17,306 nucleotides of DNA from Lachnospiraceae bacterium (GTDB taxonomy: Bacteria; Bacillota; Clostridia; Lachnospirales; Lachnospiraceae). The notes under the pieces are model-generated. The model ran no database searches. It worked only from the letters and a program-made list of their open reading frames with translations, and was not told the origin of the DNA. The position numbers and the translations under genes are program-made. Positions within the stretch are counted from its first letter, which is position 1; each line of letters opens with the position of its first letter. The stretch covers positions 1 to 17,306 of the forward strand of contig JAITWD010000059.1 of NCBI GenBank assembly GCA_031285465.1. The letters run 5' to 3'. Shown here piece after piece: positions 6,845 through 13,669 of this stretch.

Positions 6845-7705
6845 CTATACAAAACTGGTTAAAAATATATCCTTCTCTTTCCTCATCTGACGCATTTTAT
6901 CGTATGCCTGCCCCGCCTTGTCATCATCAGCAAAGATAGCAAAAACGGTCGGACCACTGCCACTCATCAAGGCCTTCTCTGCACCCAGTTGCTGCATCTG
7001 CTGCTTGATCGCCCTTATAACCGGATAACGAGGCTGGGTTACCGTTTCCAATACATTGCCCATTCGACCGGTTATTCCCACCATATCTCTATCCTTGATC
7101 GCCTCGATCATTCCGTCAATGTCAGGATGCTTTTTCAACCCATCCACTCGCAGATGCTGATATACCCATCGTGTCGAAACAGAAATATTAGGTCGAACCA
7201 ATAAAACTCGTCCCGCCGGAGGTGACATAAGCGGTGTCAAACCTTCTCCGATCCCTTCTGCCAGTGCTGTTCCTCCTAATAGGCAAAAGGGGACATCCGC
7301 GCCAATACTGACCCCTACTTCACACATCTCTTCCATCGACAGCCCCAATTCAAAGAGCTGATTTATCCCCCTGATCACCGCCGCTGCATCACTGCTTCCA
7401 CCGCCCAGACCGGCCGCAACCGGAATGTTCTTTTGCAAGGCGATCGATATCCCGGCCGTCGGCGCGAAGCGTTGTAACACCCCCGATGCCGCACGCCATG
7501 CTAAATTGGTATCACCGGTCGGTATCGACCCCGAATCAACCCGTAACCTAATACCTGGTTGCTCCTCTTTACAAATAACGATCTCATCACACAGACTAAT
7601 GGTTTGCATAACCATCCTAACATCGTGATAACCGTCTGCTCTTCTTCCAAGCACATCCAAAGCCAAATTTATCTTGGCATAAGCCTTTTGTACTACCTCA
7701 TTCAT
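6845..7705 (-). CDS. ispE: 4-diphosphocytidyl-2-C-methyl-D-erythritol kinase
   Basis: GHMP-family kinase that phosphorylates CDP-methylerythritol with ATP, a middle step of the MEP route to isoprenoids and hence to undecaprenyl carrier for wall synthesis. From ATG at 7705 it is 286 aa, the usual size. Visible: AYAKINLALDVLGRRADGYH (9-28; Lys11 is the conserved substrate-contacting residue), the ATP loop PVAAGLGGGSSDAAA (95-109), Asp137 in GADVPF, and GSGPTVFAIF near the end. An in-frame ATG eight codons upstream (7729) is less likely, because the ribosome binding site GGGAG lies inside those extra codons, 6 nt before the ATG at 7705. It is followed by the GntR regulator. Confidence 0.96.
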   Translation of the reverse strand: MNEVVQKAYAKINLALDVLGRRADGYHDVRMVMQTISLCDEIVICKEEQPGIRLRVDSGSIPTGDTNLAWRAASGVLQRFAPTAGISIALQKNIPVAAGLGGGSSDAAAVIRGINQLFELGLSMEEMCEVGVSIGADVPFCLLGGTALAEGIGEGLTPLMSPPAGRVLLVRPNISVSTRWVYQHLRVDGLKKHPDIDGMIEAIKDRDMVGITGRMGNVLETVTQPRYPVIRAIKQQMQQLGAEKALMSGSGPTVFAIFADDDKAGQAYDKMRQMRKEKDIFLTSFV

Positions 7706-7761
7706 ATTAATCTCCCATGCATTTAGCAAGTTCTACTTGCGAAACTGCTTGAATAAAAATT

Positions 7762-7839
7762 TGAAAAATCTATGATTTTTCAGTACCTGCAAACTTTGGG
7801 CTGCAGGCACAAATTTGCGTGCGAGCGATTTATCGCTCA
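7762..7839. repeat. Cluster of three hairpins upstream of ispE
   Basis: TGAAAAATC-TAT-GATTTTTCA (7762-7782), CCTGCA-N10-TGCAGG (7786-7807) and GAGCGAT-TT-ATCGCTC (7823-7838). On the minus strand they would lie in the ispE leader if transcription starts further upstream. The order resembles 4533-4644, which suggests a composite dispersed element rather than a local regulator. Confidence 0.6.
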
Positions 7840-7996
7840 CACTAACTACCTTTTCTCTTTAGTTTATTATTGAACCTTTTTACATGTACTATCTCTATAA
7901 ATACACTATTCTCAAGCATCCCGCCTTATTAATGTACATTGTATACACATCTCTTCTCATTATAAGTATATTGAGTTAAAAAAGCAATGCCCCCTC

Positions 7997-8024
7997 TAAA
8001 GTTTCTTATGGTAAAGACCGATAT
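7997..8024 (+). promoter_or_regulatory. Sigma-D (sigma-28) flagellar-type promoter
   Basis: TAAAGTTT (7997-8004) matches the sigma-28 -35 consensus exactly. ACCGATAT (8017-8024) matches the -10 GCCGATAT at seven of eight positions. TAAA-to--10 spacing is 16, within the 14-16 known for Bacillus sigma-D. Transcription would start about 45 bp before the gene. An overlapping TATAAT (8022-8027) lacks a good sigma-A -35. Confidence 0.75.
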
Positions 8025-8075
8025 AATCATAGAATTATACTATTTACTATAATTACCAACCAAGGAGGGAAAGAT

Positions 8076-8705
8076 ATGAGTGTAAATGGAGTTACAAATA
8101 ATTATGGTGCTACTCAATCAACCTATAGCGCCAGCCAGAGTAATAAGGCTAAGAATTCTGAAAGCGCAAAAGCAACCGACAACGCCGCGCAAAATAATAC
8201 CGGTGTTGTATATGAGCCTTCCAATGAAGCCCCTGCTGTTAAGACTCCGGTTAGACCAAATCCTGAGATGGTCGCCCAGTTAAAGAGCGACTTGGCAAAC
8301 CGTAAGGCACAGCTACTTGACCTGGTCCACAAAACACTTAATGGTCAGACTAATGCTTTCGGCAAAGCAAATGAGAACAGCATCTGGGATACCTTAAGAA
8401 CCGGCAACTTTACCGTTGATGAGGATACCCGGTTACAAGCACAGGCTGATATTGCTGAAGACGGATATTGGGGTGTGAGCCAAACTTCTCAACGTATCTT
8501 AGATTTTGCTACCGCTTTAGTCGGTGACGATCCGGAGAAGTTAGAAGAGATGCGATCGGCTTTTGAAAAAGGTTATAAGATGGCCGAAAAAACCTGGGGT
8601 GGTAAACTGCCTGATATTTCCAAGCAAACCTTTGATGCTGTGATGGCCGGCTTTGATAAACTTAAGGAAGGTAACACTGCTGAGGACGGCACACCCATCG
8701 AGTAG
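8076..8705 (+). CDS. Protein of unknown function, probable motility regulon (209 aa)
   Basis: ATG behind AAGGAGG (8062-8068). The first 60 or so residues are low complexity, rich in Ser, Ala, Asn and Thr (NNYGATQSTYSASQSNKAKN), with no signal peptide, like the disordered starts of flagellar-exported proteins. Residues about 60-200 look folded and conserved: MVAQLKSDLANRKAQLLDLV, DIAEDGYWGVSQTSQRILDF, EKLEEMRSAFEKGYKMAEKT and WGGKLPDISKQTFDAVMAGF. I recall similar hypothetical proteins in motile Firmicutes, but none with a known role. The upstream sigma-D-type promoter supports co-expression with flagellar genes. No membrane segment or catalytic motif is visible. It is transcribed alone and ends before a shared terminator. 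Confidence 0.88.
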   Translation: MSVNGVTNNYGATQSTYSASQSNKAKNSESAKATDNAAQNNTGVVYEPSNEAPAVKTPVRPNPEMVAQLKSDLANRKAQLLDLVHKTLNGQTNAFGKANENSIWDTLRTGNFTVDEDTRLQAQADIAEDGYWGVSQTSQRILDFATALVGDDPEKLEEMRSAFEKGYKMAEKTWGGKLPDISKQTFDAVMAGFDKLKEGNTAEDGTPIE

Positions 8706-8783
8706 ATATACCAGCTATCATTTTTAGGGATGAGATCACCGTCGCCTGAATAAATCAAGAACATACCTGCGCCGATGGCGTAC

Positions 8784-8811
8784 ATATCATAGGAGCTTTT
8801 TCCTATGATAT
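8784..8811. repeat. Perfect palindrome, ATCATAGGA family, copy 2
   Basis: ATATCATAGGA, loop GCTTTT, TCCTATGATAT: perfect 11-bp arms. The core ATCATAGGA/TCCTATGAT is identical to that at 4533-4566; loop and outer arms differ. It again lies between convergent genes, here just before a terminator rather than just after one. Confidence 0.8.
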
Positions 8812-8829
8812 AAAATAGGTTAAACTTTT

Positions 8830-8878
8830 AACCCCTGCCGGTTTCGAATTATCTTCGTTTTGCCGGCAGGGGTTTTTG
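8830..8878. terminator. Terminator between the convergent 209-aa gene and sipL
   Basis: AACCCCTGCCGG (8830-8841) and CCGGCAGGGGTT (8863-8874) form a perfect 12-bp stem with a 21-nt loop, followed by TTTG on the plus strand and TTAAAAGTTT on the minus strand. It is a good plus-strand terminator and may also serve sipL in the other direction. Confidence 0.85.
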
Positions 8879-8941
8879 TTTGGCTGATTCTGGTTAAACT
8901 GTCAATCATCAGCCCTATTGATCATAAAGAATACATTGGTA

Positions 8942-10501
8942 TTATATTTGGTTCTTGACTATCAACACCTTATCACCCGGTTTTACCTCCTCGGTCTGCA
9001 TATCATTAGCTTCTTTAAGCTGTGCCACCGGAATGTAATACCGCTTTCCAATGTCCCAAAGACTCTCACCCGGTTTAACAATATAAACCGCTATTCCCGG
9101 CAAATCACTCATTTTATCAATGTCCGGCTCTGAAACATTGATCTGCTCAATAGTTTTTTCATTAAGCTGCTCATATACATTTCCCCGGAAGCAAAGAATG
9201 GCTTTAACATCTAATTCCCGCGGCTCAATTGGCGTCACACTCAGCTGCTCTAAATCAGCCTGGAGGCGGAAGATGCAGTTACCAGTAATCTCCTCCGCAT
9301 TAAGTGTATAAGAAAATGGGAAAATTGCCCGTACCACCCCATAGGGAACCTTCTCATCGGTACTTTCATAAAGTACCTGAAGATTGGCCGTACCCTGGAT
9401 CATAATACCTTCCTCAACAATCTCCTGGCTGGATAACTGGAGCTGGCCATTACAATGCAATACCTTACGGATTGGCTTGCTACGGGCGGGTACTGTCTTG
9501 TGCTCATTAATTTTAGTTTTGCCGTTCAAGCGACTCTGTAGCCGACGGAAGGTTGCATCCTTCGTAGTTGCCGTAATATCCTTTACTACCCCATAGATAT
9601 CGGACAACAGATCGACGGTATCCTCTTTATAAATGCAGATATCTAAATCCATCACCAGATCAAAGGTTACAACCCGATCTTCACCATCAAAATCAGGACG
9701 GATTTCCACCTCTTTTTGACAAACCTTCCAGGTAATCTCCGGTATCATCCCCTCTTCGCAACCATTACACTCGATCACTCCGGAAAAAGGCATTGTCGTC
9801 TCATGATGACAAATTTCATTATCTTCGCCGTCACTACGATACATGAAAAAAGCTTTAACCTCGCCCTGTACCGATATTTTATCCTCAAGCACCTTAAACT
9901 CAACCTCAAGGGGACAAACATCCTCCCATACCATTTCCTGAATATTGGGGTAACTGCCCGGCACTTCGACCTCTTCCTTTATCCGGAAGATATCCTTCTT
10001 CTTGATTGCCATACTGGCAATATCCAGCTTTTTCTTACGGTATTCCACCGGCTCATCATGATAGAGATCAATCGCGGTCTCCTCATCACTGATAACTTCA
10101 CAGGTTAGAAAGAGCGAAATGATGGACTGAACGGAAATTTTGCGTGAATTGATAAGTCCGATGCTCAAATCCTCCAACTCCCACTTCACCTGGACATTGT
10201 CACCGCTTTCCAATCCATCCATATAAATCTGCTCGCTAAAAGGGATACTGCCCTCCATACTGGCAATATCGGCATTTTCACCTTCCGTCATATAAGCAAC
10301 TGTAAATTGCAGCTTTCCCTTAACCGTCACATGATCGGTGGTTACCTTCAATTCATCTATACCTACATTCCCACGGTCCAATATCAATTGAAATGCGTCC
10401 GGCCTTGAATCGGAAATATTGATGTCGTCTTCTAATGTAATTTGGGTAGAAGCCTTACTTTTCAACCGATCCATATGTATATTTTTCTTAACTAACTCCA
10501 C
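8942..10501 (-). CDS. sipL: SipL-like spore coat morphogenesis protein (DUF3794 repeats plus LysM)
   Basis: A 519-aa protein with no signal peptide or membrane segment, built from repeated beta-rich DUF3794 modules (about 35-135, 170-290 and 335-440). It ends in a LysM domain (about 472-519, VYIVKPGESLWDIGKRYYIP then KPGDKVLIV). This layout and size match SipL of Clostridioides difficile, where the LysM end binds SpoIVA and helps encase the forespore with coat; it is the clostridial counterpart of SpoVID. By homology it acts in the mother cell at the forespore surface. GTG start behind GGGAGGT. A sigma-E-like promoter upstream fits that timing. Other DUF3794 proteins exist, so the exact orthology is inferred from domain order and length. 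Confidence 0.88.
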   Translation of the reverse strand: MELVKKNIHMDRLKSKASTQITLEDDINISDSRPDAFQLILDRGNVGIDELKVTTDHVTVKGKLQFTVAYMTEGENADIASMEGSIPFSEQIYMDGLESGDNVQVKWELEDLSIGLINSRKISVQSIISLFLTCEVISDEETAIDLYHDEPVEYRKKKLDIASMAIKKKDIFRIKEEVEVPGSYPNIQEMVWEDVCPLEVEFKVLEDKISVQGEVKAFFMYRSDGEDNEICHHETTMPFSGVIECNGCEEGMIPEITWKVCQKEVEIRPDFDGEDRVVTFDLVMDLDICIYKEDTVDLLSDIYGVVKDITATTKDATFRRLQSRLNGKTKINEHKTVPARSKPIRKVLHCNGQLQLSSQEIVEEGIMIQGTANLQVLYESTDEKVPYGVVRAIFPFSYTLNAEEITGNCIFRLQADLEQLSVTPIEPRELDVKAILCFRGNVYEQLNEKTIEQINVSEPDIDKMSDLPGIAVYIVKPGESLWDIGKRYYIPVAQLKEANDMQTEEVKPGDKVLIVKNQI

Positions 10502-10531
10502 AAAAATACCTCCCTGCGTGTACTTATTTTA

Positions 10532-10560
10532 ATTGTATTACACGAGGAAGGAATTTATGC
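10532..10560 (-). promoter_or_regulatory. Sigma-E-like sporulation promoter of sipL
   Basis: On the minus strand, GCATAAA (10554-10560), exactly 14 bp, AATACAAT (10532-10539). Against the sigma-E pattern GHATATT-N14-CATACAHT this matches five of seven and seven of eight positions. It lies about 30 bp before the GTG start. Confidence 0.6.
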
Positions 10561-10606
10561 TTTATTTTTATTTAGGTTCATAATCATATGAGTTTTTACG
10601 GATCCT

Positions 10607-10647
10607 TTGACAAATTTGTTATAATCCAATAAATTACAATTTTGTCA
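10607..10647 (+). promoter_or_regulatory. Candidate promoter and operator of the rRNA methyltransferase gene
   Basis: TTGACA (10607-10612), 17 bp, TAAATT (10630-10635): perfect -35, four-of-six -10. The whole promoter lies inside an imperfect 40-bp inverted repeat (10608-10647) with arms TGACAAATTTGT and ACAATTTTGTCA, 13 of 17 positions pairing. The leader before the TTG start is about 105 nt. Confidence 0.5.
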
Positions 10648-10749
10648 CTACTAACACAGGGGTTGAAAAACAGCACCAAAAAGGGTACATTATATAAGGT
10701 ATGTAATTAATGTCCTAAGTAATAACAAATTATTTACAGGGGGTGTATT

Positions 10750-11736
10750 TTGAAAGATTGGGTGATAATGATGTTGCGTTGTCCGGTCTGCGGTGGCGAC
10801 ATGTCCCTCTTTTCCGGCCATCCACAACGGGTAGCATGTGAAAAGGGACATAGCTATGATGTCGGTCGCTGGGTTAATTTTTTGACCCGTCCGGTCACCG
10901 GTCATTATAGGAGCAGTCTTTTTCAGGCACGTCGCTTGATATGGAACAGTGGCTTGTTTGATCGGTTAGCTCACCGACTGGCAGAATTGATCGGTCCAGA
11001 AGCCGTACTGCTTGATGCTGGATGTGGTGAGGGGTCACCATTGATCCGTTTATTGGATTGCCATGTTTCTGACCACCCTGCCTTAGGTGAGGGCGACCAT
11101 GCTCCCAATAAGATAAGTAATTGCTACGCCAATGTGGAAAATAAGACTAATCGGATAAATGAGGCCCACTGCTTAGCCGTCGGTATTGATCTGGCTAAGG
11201 ATGGTATCCGCCTGGCCTCCGGTCTTGAGAAGCGATGCGAATGGGTCGTCGGTGATCTGACACAGCTTCCATTTCAAGACAACAGCTTCGATGTGGTGGT
11301 CAACCTGTTATCGCCCGCTTGTTACGATGAATTTGTCCGGGTTTTGAAACCATCCGGCCGGCTGTTTAAAATAATTCCAGAAAATGGGTATCTGCAAGAA
11401 ATAAGGGCACTTATATCAGGCCCGCAATCGGGATCATCCTTAGCCGATGATAACATCGAACTACTTAAGCCGGGCAGGATAACCTCTGGGCAATCACTTG
11501 GCACACCACGTGAAGCCATCACCGATCGACTGGAACGGTTATTCTCTAACTATCACTCTGAGCGGTTACATTACTCATATCCTATCGATCCGACACATAA
11601 ATTTAATCTGGTAAGGATGACCCCCATGTGTGCCGATCATTCTGACGAAGAGTGCGCCACTATTGCCGATCGGTTGGGGGATACCATCACTATTGATCTG
11701 CGGTTGATCACGGCATCCTGTAAACCGGATAATTGA
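10750..11736 (+). CDS. rlmA: 23S rRNA (guanine-N1)-methyltransferase, RlmA family, with an insertion
   Basis: SAM-dependent enzyme of the RlmA/TlrB family, which methylates N1 of a guanine in hairpin 35 of 23S rRNA (G745 or G748 in E. coli numbering) near the peptide tunnel. The N-terminal zinc finger is clear: C11-x2-C14, C30 and H34 (CPVCGG and CEKGHSYD), then VNFLTRP. SAM motif I is LLDAGCGEG (87-95), followed by GIDLAKDGIRLAS (145-157) and VVNLLSPACYDEFVRVLKPS. At 328 aa it exceeds the usual 270 or so. Most of the excess is a hydrophilic insert of about 33 residues between motif I and the second strand (about 103-141). Start is TTG with AGGGGG upstream; an in-frame GTG at 10762 lacks a good site. 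Family members can affect macrolide or lincosamide sensitivity; which guanine is modified cannot be told. Confidence 0.88.
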   Translation: MKDWVIMMLRCPVCGGDMSLFSGHPQRVACEKGHSYDVGRWVNFLTRPVTGHYRSSLFQARRLIWNSGLFDRLAHRLAELIGPEAVLLDAGCGEGSPLIRLLDCHVSDHPALGEGDHAPNKISNCYANVENKTNRINEAHCLAVGIDLAKDGIRLASGLEKRCEWVVGDLTQLPFQDNSFDVVVNLLSPACYDEFVRVLKPSGRLFKIIPENGYLQEIRALISGPQSGSSLADDNIELLKPGRITSGQSLGTPREAITDRLERLFSNYHSERLHYSYPIDPTHKFNLVRMTPMCADHSDEECATIADRLGDTITIDLRLITASCKPDN

Positions 11737-11869
11737 ATGAGCATCCACATTCATGAGGATAACATAGGAAATCCAATTTATCGGAACTCATAAAATAAGG
11801 CATTTTTTGGAAGCATCACTAATAAACAGAATACAACAATTAAAATTGGGCAAATGGGAGAGTAAATAA

Positions 11870-12451
11870 TTGAATCGCAAGCTAATCATTATTGCCGGTT
11901 ATCTGGCCGCCGGTAAAACCACCCTTTCTTTAAAATTATCTAATGAACTGGGAATACCTGTTTTTTGTAAGGATCTGCTTAAAATAGCATTAAGCCGTAG
12001 CCTTCCGGTTAATAACCGTAGCGAAAGCAAACGTTTAAGTGCTGCCACCTTTGACGCAATAGCCTTTATTACTGAACGGTTTATGGAAACCGGGCAGGCA
12101 CTCATCATCGAAGCAAACTTTGTGATGGCGGAAAATCATAATCAACTACGCGAAGGTGATGTGCTTAAAGAATTGATCAAGCGTTATGATTATCAAGCCT
12201 TAACCTTTGTTTTGCATGGTGATGTCGGGATATTGTGCAAGCGCTTTAATGAACGGGAAAAACTCCCCGAGCGAGGAGATGCCAACCGCGCTGAAGCACC
12301 ATACGATTGTGATTTATTTGCTGAAACGGTCATTCCGCTTGGCGACTTTGATATCGGTGGAGAAATTATCAAGATTGATACGACCGATTTTTCGGCCGTT
12401 GATTTGGACCTTTATGTGGAAACTGCAAGACGTTTTGTCAATTCATGTTGA
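11870..12451 (+). CDS. P-loop kinase-like protein of unknown substrate (193 aa)
   Basis: Begins with a beta-strand and Walker A loop, KLIIIAGYLAAGKTTLSLKL (4-23; G10-x4-G15-K16-T17). The layout is that of small kinases of the AAA_33/zeta-toxin-like group: strand-P-loop-helix, then ALIIEANF, a second nucleotide-fold strand (ALTFVLHGDV), and a lid-like basic segment CKRFNEREKLPERGDANR. The substrate (nucleoside, amino sugar, antibiotic or other) cannot be read. TTG start with GGGAG 10 nt before it, a somewhat long spacing, so expression may be modest. It is 133 bp after rlmA on the same strand and may share its transcript. Its last 9 bp overlap the end of the opposite HipA-like gene. There is no antitoxin-like partner, so calling it a toxin is not justified. 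Confidence 0.75.
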   Translation: MNRKLIIIAGYLAAGKTTLSLKLSNELGIPVFCKDLLKIALSRSLPVNNRSESKRLSAATFDAIAFITERFMETGQALIIEANFVMAENHNQLREGDVLKELIKRYDYQALTFVLHGDVGILCKRFNEREKLPERGDANRAEAPYDCDLFAETVIPLGDFDIGGEIIKIDTTDFSAVDLDLYVETARRFVNSC

Positions 12452-13546
12452 ATAGGGCAACAGACGCTCCGTCCGCTCCCGGACTGCCTGCCACTTTTCC
12501 CCGGTTAAAAAAGGCGGACAATCCATCGCCAGTATCCCCCCCAATTCACAGCCCAACTCCTTCTGCGCCACAACCGCTGCATCAAACAACGCTATCGGCC
12601 GGTCGGTCGTCTGTGAAAGAATAGCTCTCCTTGTGGAAAAGGCATGATCATGATCAAACAATGGCACATAACCAACCATCCTACCAGTGTCATTATCCAT
12701 AAAAAATCCCCAGTTCTGTTCATGTCGGTCATCATTACTTATGATATAATCAACTACCTGCATGGCTAAATATGCCTCGCGATCAATTGCGCTTGCCTCG
12801 GTAAAAGGATTCAATCCAAAGTTCTCACAGAAAATACGAAACTCTTCAAATGTGACCATTGCCTTAGCTTCACTAGTGAATATTCTCGATTTAACCACCA
12901 CCTCACCAACCCCTGTCAACCATTGCTGGCGTTCGGCCGACAGGTAAGGCTTAATTTCCTCATCGGTCGATATAGCGTATGTAAGATGAGGGATTGCCAA
13001 CGCCGTCAGTATCTGGTCGGCGGCGATCTCATATCGACCAACTTTATGTAAGAAAAGACCATCTTGTGCGCGAACCCATCCCTTAGCATTAGCCCCCAAG
13101 GTGGTTAATTCCGGTGTGTGGATCTTAAGCTGCCCTTCTGGCTTACTAAGCCAATAGGCGTCCTCGCCATCATCAAAATTTATATTATTACCTGATAATG
13201 ACAGTTCCGTCAGAAATAGCGCCAGCGGATTGGCGAATAGATTGACCTCCGCCCAACTTTTATTATCGCCTTCTTGTTTTATCCAGTAAGAATCGCTTAA
13301 GCTTAGACCCCGACAGGCTTTACAAACAGCAAAACGATTATTCTGCGATAATCGCAGAGCATTAAGGATCGCCTTGGCATAGCTTCGCCCGATTGACAGG
13401 GTGCGATTAATCGCCCATTCAACAAATTCCGGAAAGGTGATCCTTTCCTTTCGCAACGACCACGGTAGTCGCTCATGATCAATAATTGCTCCGACACCAT
13501 TTTCATCTATCGTCAGAACTGGATCGTCTCGCAGTAAAAGCTGCAC
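12443..13546 (-). CDS. HipA-like protein kinase domain protein, lone (no HipB)
   Basis: A 367-aa protein. The C-terminal half has the HipA-type kinase core: a glycine/lysine loop TLGANAKGW (149-157), Lys168 in FLHK as likely ATP-binding lysine, catalytic loop NDDRHEQNWGF (271-281; Asp273, His275, Asn278) and a metal-binding FDHD (Asp298/Asp300) in PLFDHDHAF. The N-terminal part carries KACRGLSLSDSYWIK (76-90) and WAEVNLFANPLA, a pattern I associate with a stand-alone HipA-like group in Firmicutes, related in layout to CtkA of Helicobacter. No helix-turn-helix HipB-type partner lies on either side. GTG start behind GAGGTGAG. Its substrate is unknown. The gene converges on the P-loop gene with a 9-bp 3' overlap. 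Confidence 0.82.
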   Translation of the reverse strand: MQLLLRDDPVLTIDENGVGAIIDHERLPWSLRKERITFPEFVEWAINRTLSIGRSYAKAILNALRLSQNNRFAVCKACRGLSLSDSYWIKQEGDNKSWAEVNLFANPLALFLTELSLSGNNINFDDGEDAYWLSKPEGQLKIHTPELTTLGANAKGWVRAQDGLFLHKVGRYEIAADQILTALAIPHLTYAISTDEEIKPYLSAERQQWLTGVGEVVVKSRIFTSEAKAMVTFEEFRIFCENFGLNPFTEASAIDREAYLAMQVVDYIISNDDRHEQNWGFFMDNDTGRMVGYVPLFDHDHAFSTRRAILSQTTDRPIALFDAAVVAQKELGCELGGILAMDCPPFLTGEKWQAVRERTERLLPYST

Positions 13547-13615
13547 ATTCTCACCTCACTCCCTATTCATAAATACTATTTTCCACCGCCACCGGTTAAT
13601 AATTTAAATCTTTTC

Positions 13616-13636
13616 TTTAAGGAGACGCTGACTATA
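13616..13636. repeat. Degenerate GGAAACGCT-family half-site
   Basis: A run beginning CTTTAAGGAGACGCTGA resembles the start of the hairpin at 2240 (TTTAGGGAAACGCTGA) but lacks the second arm. It sits between pyrD and the HipA-like gene. CTGA-CTATA-TCAG-like pairing next to it is weak, so this may be chance. Confidence 0.3.
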
Positions 13637-13669
13637 TCAGAATTTCTTTGGACGCATATCGGCCCTTTA

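Larger units (their letters stand above)
7706..8075. other. Divergent intergenic region between ispE and the 209-aa gene
   Basis: 370 bp without a supported gene. It holds the hairpin cluster at 7762-7839, a pyrimidine-rich AT stretch (7840-7930) and adjacent palindromes AATGTACATT (7931-7940) and TGTATACA (7940-7947). It also holds the sigma-D-type promoter at 7997-8024 and an AAGGAGG ribosome binding site (8062-8068). TGTATACA-type sites resemble operators of FCD-type GntR regulators, so ispE could be a target of the regulator encoded downstream; this is inference. The ispE promoter was not located with confidence. Confidence 0.6.

Noticed and set aside
10607..10625. TTGACA followed by TATAAT
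   Set aside because: The boxes are only 7 bp apart, far too close for one sigma-A promoter; TAAATT at 17 bp is the better -10.
11870..12451. Zeta toxin of a toxin-antitoxin pair
   Set aside because: No epsilon-like or other small antitoxin gene adjoins it. The Walker A fold alone fits many small kinases.
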